64,000 bases of DNA from Cliona cf. orientalis. Its lineage: Eukaryota > Porifera > Demospongiae > Clionaida > Clionaidae. The notes below the pieces were generated by a model, which worked only from the letters and a program-made list of their open reading frames with translations, was not told the DNA's origin and did not search any database. Shown here in pieces: positions 42,601-54,600 of the stretch. Position numbers and translations under genes: made by a program. The stretch is from assembly GCA_963930775.1 (NCBI GenBank), contig OZ005694.1, forward strand, positions 9,254,899 through 9,318,898, read 5' to 3'. Each line of letters opens with the position of its first letter. Position 1 is the stretch's first letter.

Positions 42601-45600
42601 TGGGGCAACACGCCCACTTTTTGTGCGCACGTGATTGTGTCCAACCTCCTCTGAGTAAAGGGTTGCCCCCTCTATTATCTTCAATCCAAAGTGCATGTAC
42701 AAGTAGCCATTATCAATAACTGAGCACAATCTAATAGTTAGAGACCAAGTCCAAGGTCTCTACACATTTTTAGATCATAGCTGTAACAAATACTGCAATT
42801 TGATTGGCTACTGACAGGTATCTATATCTCATAGTCACTTACAAGCTTCTCATAGTCACCTACAAGATTTTCATAGTCACCTACAAGTTTTGCCCTCTGG
42901 CTCTTAGCAATACAAGCTATTATGATCTAAACTTGTTAGACACTGTTTAGTCGGTTTCTATGTGATTTAGAAGACCTCAGGGCTCTCATAGAACCCTCGC
43001 TTCGCTCGGGATTCTATATAGAGTCCTTCAGTCTTCTAAATAATAGTTAGAGACCAAGTCCAAGGTCTCTACGCATTTTAAGAGACCCGAAGGCCCGAGG
43101 CTGTAGCATCCCGAGCGAAGCGAGGGTGCTACTAAGGGCCTGAGGGTCTCTTAAAAGCGTAGAGACCATTGGACGAGGTCTCTAACTGGTTTAGAATATA
43201 GCAACTGTAACCGTGGTAGTTGACCTGAGGACTAGGCTACTGTTGCACTGTGCATCTTTCTTTGCCCTTGGCTATACTTGTAGGTCTCTATGAAACTTGT
43301 AGGTCTCTATGAGAACTTGTAGGTCTCTATGAAAACTTGTAGGTCTCTATGAGAAATAGAGACCTCTGAGTGTCCAATCAGATCACAGTATTTGTTACAA
43401 CTATATATTCTAATGTTAAACAATTGTGTACCACATTCCCAGTATGTCGGGAGCTTTGGCCCCTATGAGGCTACAGAATTGTCTGAGCTAGTATAGCTAG
43501 CTTGCCAGTTGGACCCACATTTGTAGCTGATTACAGAAATTAGATCATACCTAGACTTAGACTACATGGCCTTGTTGCTGTAGAAACTTTTCTTGTGTAC
43601 TGATGCCTTACCTTTGCTTGTTTTCTAGCTGTCTACTCAAGCTGGATGCGAGCACTCGAGCTGCATTTTTTGGCGAGCTACATTTAGAGTTAGCACGGCC
43701 TACATTGACGATCTTTACTGCAATGATTTATGTGCATGCGCTATGAGCTAGCGAACACGTGGATGACGTATTGCTACATACATACATACATACATAAGTA
43801 CAGCGATTTTCTCGTAGTACTGAATAGTGTAGGACTCGCTCAGGCTCGCCCCAATTATATACAATACACGTACAGCTGTACCGTTTCGGTGCTGTGAGAT
43901 TTATTGGGGTGAGCCTGAGAGAACCCCACATAGGGTTTGGCACCAGTGGTATTCATTATTAGTGGTAGATTAGTACAAACAAACATGCATGCAAATGTAT
44001 GTATGGTTGTTAATTATCTTCTAGTGTTGCTTTGAATTATCTCATTTATATATATCTCCGGCATAGTTTTGTAAAAGTTGACATTTTTGATAAGCTCTAC
44101 CCTAGAACTGCACTACTAGCGGCAAAAAAGTTTTGATTCGTTGTATGCATCATTGAACGGCAGTACGCCTGGTGTGAGCTAATGTTAAACGGAACCAGGA
44201 CTGTAACTAGCCTCATCCCCAGGCCTTCTGAGGGGGAGAAGGAGAGAAGGCGTGGTATCCACTGTATGCGCATGCGCTGTTTATTCAGATTTTGAATAAT
44301 CCCATTACGTACGGATGCTGCCTAGTATACTTGCCCTTTGACCTTAATTCATCGTGCTCAACATACTTAGAAATGGCAGGCTTAGACAGTTCAAGTTTCG
44401 AGCGAGATTTTGAGGTACTGTAGACTCTGGTTATTAAGCGCACCCCGCTATTAGGCGCACATTTTTTATTAAGTACATGCTCTCTTCTCGTCACAAGCTA
44501 TTGTTTATTAAGCGCATGCGCTTAATAGGCGTGGCGTTCTATGAACCTGACCTGACCTTGACCGGCTGGAAAGTACCGTATAGCGGGAAATTTTTGTGGG
44601 GTTTAAATTTCGTCAAAAATCTGATCAAGCCGTCAAAATTAATTTTCGTGGTTTTAATTTTCGTGACTGTCGAACCAGGAAGAGCGGCGCTGCGCACGCT
44701 TGCCATGATGATGTAATTATTTATAATCGCGCGCGACGTGCCACGCGTAGCGCGTGTACGTATAGCTACGTACACGCCTTCTCTGACATCCATGTGACCA
44801 AGATCGAGCTAGCGATGGAGAGATTTTGCATTGACTCTTGTGTGCGAGGATACCACGTTTACAGTGACATATGGGGCGCTAGTGTTGGTGAAGAGCTGCC
44901 ATGTGAACGCGAGGATGGAAATAGTACCAATCCTTTTGCTGTCGCTATCAAACGGAGTGGAGTGATTATTGGTCACATACCAAGGAAGATCTCTTCGGTT
45001 TGCTCTTTATTTTTGCGGAGAAATGGAGTTATCAAGGTAGAAACGACAGGAGGGAGGCGATATTCAGCAGACTTATCTCAGGGGGGCCTTGAAATCCCGT
45101 GCACGATTACATTTGAAGGTGTTGAAAAGGACGTGGAGAAGGTGAAAAAACTGATCAGTGCTACTTTGACACCTCCCACTGGTGATGAGAACTTGCCACC
45201 AGACAACAAGAGAAGAAAGATCGACTCTTTGGTTGATAGAGACTCGGACAATGAAATGGCGGAATGGATGAGATTTGGTTGTCTTGTCCTCACCCAGCAT
45301 GACAGAAACATCCTAACTGGACAGGAGCTCTCAGATAAGCATATTGATTTTGCTCACACCATGCTGCGATCACAATTTCCGATGTTAAACGGCTTGCAGT
45401 CAACATTGTTCCAGTCTCGCTCACAAGGATTCAAGTCAAGCATGAATGCAATACAGATTATCCACTCTCGCAGCAATCATTGGATTGTAGCTACAACTTT
45501 ACAATGTGACCCTGGGGAGGTAAAAATCTATGATTCTGTATATGAATCGTTGGACACAGAAACACTCGAAGTGGTGAAGAGGTTATTTGGCAGTGAAAAC

Positions 45601-48600
45601 GACCCGCTAACAGTTTCCATGGTCACTGGGGCACCTAGACAGCAAGGGAGCACCGATTGCGGTGTATTTGCCATAGCAGTTGCTACCTGCCTGGCATTTG
45701 GTGGTGATCCGACAAAAATGATGCTTCATCAAGCGACCATGAGAAGTGAGCTCCTGAAGCGCTTCGGATCGAAGCAACCTACCCAGTTTTAGCTATAATA
45801 AATATTATACAGCATAATAATCATCATCATGTAAATCATTCGATTTTAAAAAGAATGTGAATCAGATAATGATTTAAAAAAGATTACTTAATGTGCATAT
45901 ATAACACTGTACTGTATAATGGGTTTGGAGTTAGTCCTTTAGGCTGTCCAGTATGCCAGCTGCAGAGAAACCATTTACAATGAAGGATGGGTTGGAACTC
46001 AGGTAGTCGTACATTTCTACCAGCCAACGTGCACCAAGAGGTTTCATGATGCTCAGTCTCATATCAACTTGCTGGGTGTTCACCTGCTGAATGTCATCTT
46101 CAAGCTGAGCAGCAATCTGGTTGGCAAACCACTCCTGAAATTTTCTTCGAAGGAATTCCTTATCTGGTTTGTTCACATTTAAGTCAAGGGGCTGAAGTCG
46201 ATCGGTGCAGTTTGCTGGCACTAAAACACGTTCAATATGGTTGTCTTCAAGCATCTTGAGCACCTCCTCTGTGCACTGACCCTTGAATGCATCAAATATC
46301 ACTAGTGCAGAGTGATCATCTTCCAGACCTAGCTGTTGCCTCTTCTCCTTCACATATGGTAGGATGATTTTTTCGATGTAGGCCTTAGTTGTTTGTTCAT
46401 TAGCCCACCTGTTGGGAGTGTACATTATACTCCAATCATCAGGAAAAGTGAAGGTAAGTAGACTTGCTGCTGTCTTGCCTTGATAAATCACCTGGATTGG
46501 GAGGAAGTCACCGACAGCTGTAGCAGCAAATACAGCCGTAATCTGACGCTTATCTTCAACACTGGCAATCTCGACTCTTTTGGCACCTTTCTTCTCCATC
46601 GTCCATTATGATACTGGAACAATTTTTATTCCCGTTTGATCCCAATTGATTACTAACTCGGGTGGAATATCCATCATCTCGACCACCGCCTTGATGTCAA
46701 AGAGATACTGGGTTTTCTGAGCCTCAAATTGCTCAACGGCAACCTTAGCCTTGGTGTTTCCTTGTCTTTTGACAAATCCCATCCTGTGAAGAATAGATTT
46801 TGCCCAGTTTTTCTCGAGTTCAAGGGGACCACCTTCTTCTTTCAGTAGTGACCTATCTCGCTTGCGAACAACTCCCATAGCTACTGCAATGGCAATTGAT
46901 GTGTTGACAACTGCTCCACTGTCACGCATGGCTCTGATGATGGTCTGCACTTCAGCATCAACCTTTTCCCCGAGCAAGAAAGGTCTACCTCGTTTTTTGC
47001 CAGATAGATGACTCACGACTAAATCACACCCTGGTTCTGCTGATCTTCGTTTGTTCTGTAGCTCCTTTTTATAAGCCTTTACCCAATCTCGAACAGTGGT
47101 CTCCTTTAGCTCTCTACCGAGCTCCCCTCTAAATCTTCGCATAGCAGCACGAACTCCATGGACGCTGCCGTACTGGGCTACTCGCGCCTTCTCCTCGGGT
47201 GTGAAGGAGAGATATGAACCTCGTTTTTTCTTCTGGGCAGCGGTGACCGACTTTACTTCTTTGTTAACTTCAGCGAGGACGCTCGGAGCAATCGTACGGG
47301 ACAGAGGGCCTTTGGAGTCAAGAACGTCATCAGCTGGTCGACAGTAGCGATAAAGGGACATCTGAGCCATTCTTCGTTAACACTCAGGGTTGAGCTACAT
47401 ACGTACCAGGCCAGCTCAGTGTTGGCCACACCTACCGACCGATCCTTAGCGGTTGTGCGTGTCTGCATATTGGTAGTCATTAAATTCCATGGGTGGAAAA
47501 TTTTGTCACTCTGGATCAACCGCGAAAATAACGAAAATTAGCACCCCACGAAAATTACCTGCCATACGGTATATGGAGTCCAGATATCTTTGGAGAAATG
47601 ATGGCCATATCATGCAAGAAGATCGAGTTTCAGACAAATCGTCAGCACTCGTTGTCTTGAACGGCAGCTATAAACACTAAAGTGCTCGATCGATCGAGCC
47701 AGCTAGCACTAGCGCGAGCGGGCCTCGCATCCATCACGTGCCCAAACGTTTATGGGCGTGGTTATGTGCCATATAAGCGCATATCCTGTATTAAGCGCAT
47801 ACTGTCGTTCCGTTTACCGCTATAAAGCACATGCGCTTATTAACCAGAGTATATGGTAGTTTGAGTGATGTCCATCCGTCGATGAAGGCCTCTGAACAGC
47901 GTGGGCACGTGTGTAGTGCAATCGCTAGTACAAAGGTCAGGAGGTCATCCTACATTCTTTAGACATAATGTGGACCGTTTCACTTGTCAGCACGTGGTAG
48001 GAATTAGTCACTTTTACGCGGAAAATGTAGCGCATGTGCAGTGGCGTAGCGGAGGGGGGGGGGCTGCTCAGGGTGCTCAAGCACCCCCTTCTGCTCTTGG
48101 CATAGTTCACATAGTCCATAGAACAGCCTCATCCAGCACCCTTAGCAGGTATAGTCAGAATCCAAATATGGATGAAAATTTCCATATAAAATCATCCATG
48201 TTGGATGATTTTTAACTGATATGTCAAAATCATCCATATTTGGATGATTATTACATAGCTTTCTCTATAGAGAGGCTGATGTCACCTATAATCATCCAAT
48301 ATTGGATGATTCTATATTGGATGTGACCATTATTGGATGCTTTGTGTCATCACTTTCTGGATGAAACTTATATGATACAATAAGCATCCATTGTTGGATG
48401 TAACTTGTCATCATTTTCTGGATGAAACTTGTACAGTACAATTATCATCCATTGTTGGATGTAACTTATCATCACTTTCGGGATGAAAATTACGTAAAGA
48501 AACGATCATCCCTTACTGGATGATTCTTGCCATCACTTTCTGGATGAAACTTATTCGGTACAATTATCCAGATGGCCTGGGGATGAGGCTAGACTGTAAC

Positions 48601-51600
48601 TCACCTGCAAGTTTGAGAGAGCTTGCACAGTGCACTTTATTCAGGATTTCGCTGCATGCACAGAAACTGATAAAATACGGTCTGATGGCGTTGCTACTGC
48701 ATGGGTGGAGCTGTTCAAAATATTAATGGAATTATGTGACTATTGTCATATTGGTAGCATTCTATGTACATGACTACGTCTAGCTAATTGAGACCCAGTG
48801 CTAGATTGTATACAGAAGACTAGAGGCCTCATTGAATTTTGTTTGCTGCAATTGTGGTCACTTGCATTGATCCTCTACCTCGTGGTGTCACCTCTTATTT
48901 ATCATGAATATATTCATGTATGCATTATAGCAGCTGTCATCAATGTTCTTGAAAGAAGTTCATGTTGACTACAACGATAAAAGCGCCTCACATAGATTAC
49001 CCGCCATAACAAATACCCCATGTGTGTGTTCAAAGGATAAAGCAATCAGTTTTGTCTGTCTGTCTCTGTCAGGACGAAAATCGCCAGATCTGGAGATCTA
49101 CGCATCTGAGCCACCCATAAAGAACAAATCCATCAAAAAATTGGTTCCGTTATGCTTCGAATCATGTTGCAAGGCCCACAAACATCATAAGTACTGTATT
49201 TTTGTTGGCCATGACTGTTGACCCATGTGCTTTCTGCTCATGTGCCCAATATGTAGGTAAGGATCGTCAGCTACAGGGGCATGCTTGCATGCTGCTGCAG
49301 CTCTCATCTCTATGCAGATAGATGTGGATGCAGATGCAACGCACGCGTGGAATGTGCTTTAGAGGGCTAGACTTGTACACATAGGGGTAGGGGTTCGAGG
49401 GGATTCATCCTTTTGGCCACCTAGCCTAGCACAGCACTAAAAACAATCCAGGTGTAACTTACATGCTTCTTTATGCAAAACAATTATTGCTTTCCGCCAT
49501 GTTAAATTAGCAGAGTGTGAATAGCTATCACATGCAGCACAGTGTATTTGCTCAAGGGTGGAGTAATGGGGGTGGCTGAGTGCCTTCATATTCTACTACT
49601 ATTTATAATAACAGTACAGATCACAGCAAAGTTGACAAATTCGTATGTGTAGAGTGCGGGTGACACACGGGTATCCATAACATAGGGGTCAGAACCGGGG
49701 GGGGGGGGGGGGGAGCCCAGCTTCCCCCCCACTTTTTTAGGCTGACACACCCATTTTTGCCTTGTGCTAAGCAAAAATAGTGAACTTGTCAATTTTACCT
49801 GTCTGCAATAGCCTTCTGTCAGCTGTGAGTCAAAATTATGCAAGTTTCTTCGCTGCTCTCCTTGAAATGGACTATTTTTGCCTGTTCATCATTTCTTCAT
49901 TTTCGCCATTAGTTTCACGAACACATTATCATTAATTAATGGGTATGGCTTAAAATTATACTGCTTATTGGCCTCCTCACATTCAAAATGTTTGCGGCAC
50001 CTATGCATAATGCACTTGCAAGGCCTCACAGCTTGTATACGGCATGCAATTGCCTTGTACCCAGTGCATGCATGAGCTAATAAAACTCCTTACGGACCAT
50101 TTCAATATATCGCTATATATTTCATAGGCGTAGGAATAGGGGGGGCCGGGGGGGCCATGGCCCCCCCAACCCTCTGACTGGCTGCTGGCCAGAAAGCCCA
50201 AGATACAGCCTATCAACAGATATTTCACAGATCTGACTGAGTCAACTCATAAAATTTTATGAATAAACTCAACTTACTGCTCGTTCTACAGCCAGAAAAC
50301 CTCTTGCTTCACTGTCACACAGCCTCGTTGATGTAAAGATGGGCGTGGTCAAAACTTTTCGCGCGCACTTTGCGCGCTGTTTTCTTTTGGCCCCTCCAAC
50401 CTTATGTATGTTCCTACGCCTATGTATTTAACTTCAGAGGATTTTAATATGCCCCCCTCCCAAATTTAATCATAACCCCCTAACTTTATAGACCATCCGT
50501 ATGTACATAAAAGTTACAGTTAGTTAGCTTGTATGGTACTATTGGGATAATAATTTAATTAAATTTATAATAGTTGTCCGTGCAAAACGTCCATTGGAGA
50601 AATCAGCTGAGGAACCAGCAGAGAAGCGTCCTCGACTTGAAGGAGGACTTAGTGAAGCGGAGGGTGATTCTCACTCGGCCAATGTGGCTATAGATAATAA
50701 TCTGTTGAAACATCGACCAAAATTGTCTGCATACTATTCCCACCAACCTGAGATTCCTCAGGATGCATGGCCACCAGTCAACAAGACACAGTATATAAAA
50801 TTGGCACTCATTAGAATAGAGCGACCAATTGACCATAACAAGGAATTTTTGCGTCACACAATTCGTGGTTCTATCGATGATATCTTGAAGGACAAGGATG
50901 ACATTAAGTATGATGAGGTGTTTGCAGAAGTGGAGCAGGGTGCTCGGCTATTGTTCGAAGGAAGGCCCGGGTGCGGCAAGACAACCGTGATGAACAAAGT
51001 ATCTCAAGACTGGGCTAAGGGTAAGATCTTCTCTTCATGTCTGCTCTTCTTGGTTCACCTACGGAGGTTTGGAAATCGATCAGATATCGATTTTGAAACT
51101 GTTCTTCGCTCTACTCCTGTTGAATTTTCTGATGAAGAATTTCAAGAACTAACTGCACAGATTGGAAGCAATCAAGGGAAAGGCATGGTATTTGCCCTGG
51201 ATGGGCTGGATGAATATTGTCCTGAAAAGAAATATAAGAAGACAACTTTCATACACAGATTAATTAAAGGAGAGGTCCTTCCAAAATCTATAGTGATTGT
51301 GGCATCACGTCCAGCTGCTTCTCAGAAATATCGAAGAAATGCAACAAAATGTATTGAGGTGCTGGGATTTTCAAAACAGCAAATATATGAGTATATCAAC
51401 AGTTATTTCAATGGGAACAAGAACAAAGATTCATTAGTGGTAGAACTTCAGACATACCTGAAGCATCATCCCAATGTCATGCACATGTGCTACCTTCCCC
51501 TACACATGGCGATGGTCGCGTATCTTTACGAAGTTGAAGGAGCTTCTCTTCCTCAAACTGAGACCGAGATGTATCGCCACTTCACATTTTCCACTTTAAT

Positions 51601-54600
51601 ACGATCAATTCGTAAGAGAGATGAGATGGAGATTGATGATGAAGTAGAATTTTTTTTTCAATCTTTTGATGATTTGCAGCCAGAGGACAGAGTTGTATTT
51701 GACTGTATTCTTGAACTTGCTTACGAAGCCACTGTAGTCAACCCACAGCAGGTATTCTCAGCTGAAGAAGTCAGAAAAGTTACCAGTAGACGATCCAACA
51801 ACACTGCAAACAGTGATAATTCACTTGGTTTAGTAGTTGTCGATAAGTATTTTGTCAGGTATGGACTCAAGGAGATCTACACCTTTCTACATCTTACCTT
51901 TCAGGAATTCCTTTCTGCTTGTTATATTGCACAACTTGATTCTCAAGCCCAGGAGGAAATTATTTTGCAGTATGGTGGTAACAAAAACTTAGGTGTTGTT
52001 TGGAAATTTTACTGTGGAATGACACAGTTTTCCGATGAAAAAATACGCAATTTCGAGCAGTTAGTTGAACAAACAAAATCTGAGGTACTTCTTCATCTTC
52101 GCTGTGCTCACGAATCGCAACAAGATATCTTATGTACACACACAGTAAACTCATATGACTCAAAGATTGTTTTGAATTCATCGTCGCTCAATCCTGCCGA
52201 CTTCACTGCTCTGGGTTATGTGCTCACTCATTCTAGTGTTCCTGCTACTGAACTTGCCATCACTTCATGTAACATTGGTCCTGAAGGTCTCTCTGCATTG
52301 GAGACGGCAGTCACTGTATCACCCGCTCCTACTCTGAAAACATTGAGGTGATTCTAGACTAGGTTGATGTTATTGTACTAACTTGATTATACCCATAAAT
52401 TTCCCATGCAGTTTTCATGGCACAAAGGTTAAGAAAGTGATTCCCGAGTTTTGTAGTATTTTGACGAAATTCCGAGAGTTGCATAATCTTATGTAAGTAA
52501 TTCATTGAGTAAAAGTAGCTACGTAATTGCCACACTCTATTTCACTACATCTGTGTGTTGTACAGTTTCTCAAGCTGTGGCATCATAATGAAATCACTGA
52601 GTGAAATGGCTGAAATATTGCCTGCATTGGAGTCAGTAGAGCAACTGGAGTAAGTTGCCATTAATTGTTGCTTCCAAACCTATTATTTCACGTCACATGT
52701 TTGCCCCAGCCAAAATCTGGATGTGTATTTTTTCTATTATAAGAGTCAATTTTTGTTATTAACCCTCGGCGCATGCGCGAGGGTTACGGTAGTTGGTTTG
52801 TGTGTCTGTCTGTCTGTTATCACGCTAGCTGCTACATACCTCGTTTGCAAGTCCAATTTGCAGTGTTATAAGGTTCCTTATGGCGTTCCAAACGCATGAT
52901 TTGTGTGGATTTCTCCGAAAACGCTTTGTTTGCCAGTTTTAGCGTCATTTGCCGATTCTAAGCTTCTTGACTTTGCCCGACCTAGCGATAGCATGACTTA
53001 ACGTATAAATAGGTTGCGCGCTATATACGGTATGTACGTTTATTAACCCTCAGCGCATGCGCAGTTGCATCAATCCTGTTGCTCAGTCCACTAGCGAGCT
53101 TTTGACGATCACGGGCTTCTTTTCAACTCTAAGTCATAGCTTCTAAGGCTTAGCTGCTAAGCCTTAGAGTTGAAAAGAAGCCACTATCATCATCCCACAC
53201 TAAGCTGCCTGTATTTTTATGGTACCCTTTGACTCTCTGGCTTGTATGCATGCATGGCATTACAGTGCTTGAACCCAAGTGAGTTGTGATAATATTGGAC
53301 ATGCAATATTGCTCAGTGTACTTCAGTCTTGTGCCAAGGCTTTGCATCATAGTCCTTCAAGTTAAGATGTAGCTAGCTAAGTCCCCAAGAATTGGAGGGT
53401 AGGCTACAGTGAGGGAAGTTGAGTTGATCTCGACGCCACAGTGTGGAGTTCAATACAGCACACTAGGGTTATTGCTGCTATGAGCTGTTGCACCTTGAAT
53501 GACACTGCTGTGCAAGTATAACATTATCCTCATCCCTGTCTCGCCCCGGCCCCAGCCCTTTAGTTACCTCCTTTTCTGCATGCAACTGTTGAAGCATTTA
53601 GCTAATGTCATGCAACACGCCAAGGGTTTGTGCTCAAGAGAGCTCTAGTTAAGAGTAGTAATGTGAAATTTTTTGCCTGATTTTAGCTTATCATGTAATG
53701 ATTTTGGCGTAAAGTCCGTAGACGTTCTCCACAGATTGTTCACAAAATTACCAAAGCTGAAGAATCTCGTGTGGTGAGGCAATGCCATCAGCTTTGATTG
53801 CAATGTGTTACTTTCATTATAATACTATGCAGGGTTGATGGTCTACTTACTTCATCTTTATTTAATAGCTTGATAGCAAACAATATTGGAATCAGTTTGT
53901 AAGTGTATTATAAGTGTCGAGTCAATGCTAGTATACCTTTTATGTGTTTGTTTTTTGCTAATAGAGTGGCTAGCAAAACCTCCAAGAGCCCCAAGCAAGA
54001 GTTATTTAGGTACAATAATTAAAAGCTAACATTATAAATGTGATGCTCACTTTTATATGATTATTTTTCAAGGTTTGGTAATAGTGGTATCAACTTCAAT
54101 TCAAGCTACTTTCAAGCTCACCCTTGTAGTGCAGTCTTTATTCAAGACCTTAAGTAAATTGGCAGTGTAGTTTTAATGTACAAATTATACCATATGGCAG
54201 GTAATTAACCCTCGGCGCATGCGCGAGGGTTACGGCAGTCATTCTGTGTGTGAGTGGGTGAGTGAGTTAGTGTGTGTGTCTGTTACCGCGCTAGCTGCTA
54301 CATACCTGTTTTATACATTGAAAACAAGGTGCCATTAGGCTCTTTGTCGTAGATACAATATATGCATTGTGTGGATTTTGTTGAAAATGCTTTATTCAAA
54401 AGTTCTGGCGACATTTTCTGACCACCACGGCCTTCTTCGCTTCTTGTCCAGCTCTCGCTCGATGAAAGAGACACTAACCGCTTCATTTCAAGAAGATTAG
54501 TGTGTAGCTCAAGCGATAATTCTTGTAACTCGACTGACTCATCACTAGTCACAGTAGGCTATCAACTTAGCCTCGTCCCCAGGCTCTTTTGGGGGAGGGG

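Larger units (their letters stand above)
44574..47571. mobile_element. 3-kb pogo/Tc1-like DNA transposon carrying HIRAN-Ulp1 and DDE genes
   Basis: The ends TACCGTATAGCGGGAAATTT and (inverted) TACCGTATGGCAGGTAATTT are the same as those of several MITEs in the window. TA borders fit Tc1/mariner/pogo. It holds two convergent genes, a cysteine protease on plus (44815-45792) and a broken DDE transposase on minus (45931-47370). 20571-21047 is a deletion derivative. Confidence 0.82.
44418..47856. mobile_element. Outer inverted-repeat element interrupted by the coding transposon
   Basis: CTCTGGTTATTAAGCGCA (44427) and TGCGCTTATTAACCAGAG (47832) are inverted and lie outside the ends of the 44574-47571 element. 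TA occurs at both outer borders. Without the insertion it would be about 440 bp, a MITE with further GCGCA motifs. Confidence 0.75.

Noticed and set aside
45073-45311. Minus-strand frames within the Ulp1 gene
   Set aside because: They are shadows of the strongly conserved protease coding sequence on plus.
48150-48575. CRISPR-like array
   Set aside because: The 61-bp units are contiguous with no unique spacers of even length, in an animal genome; it is a minisatellite.
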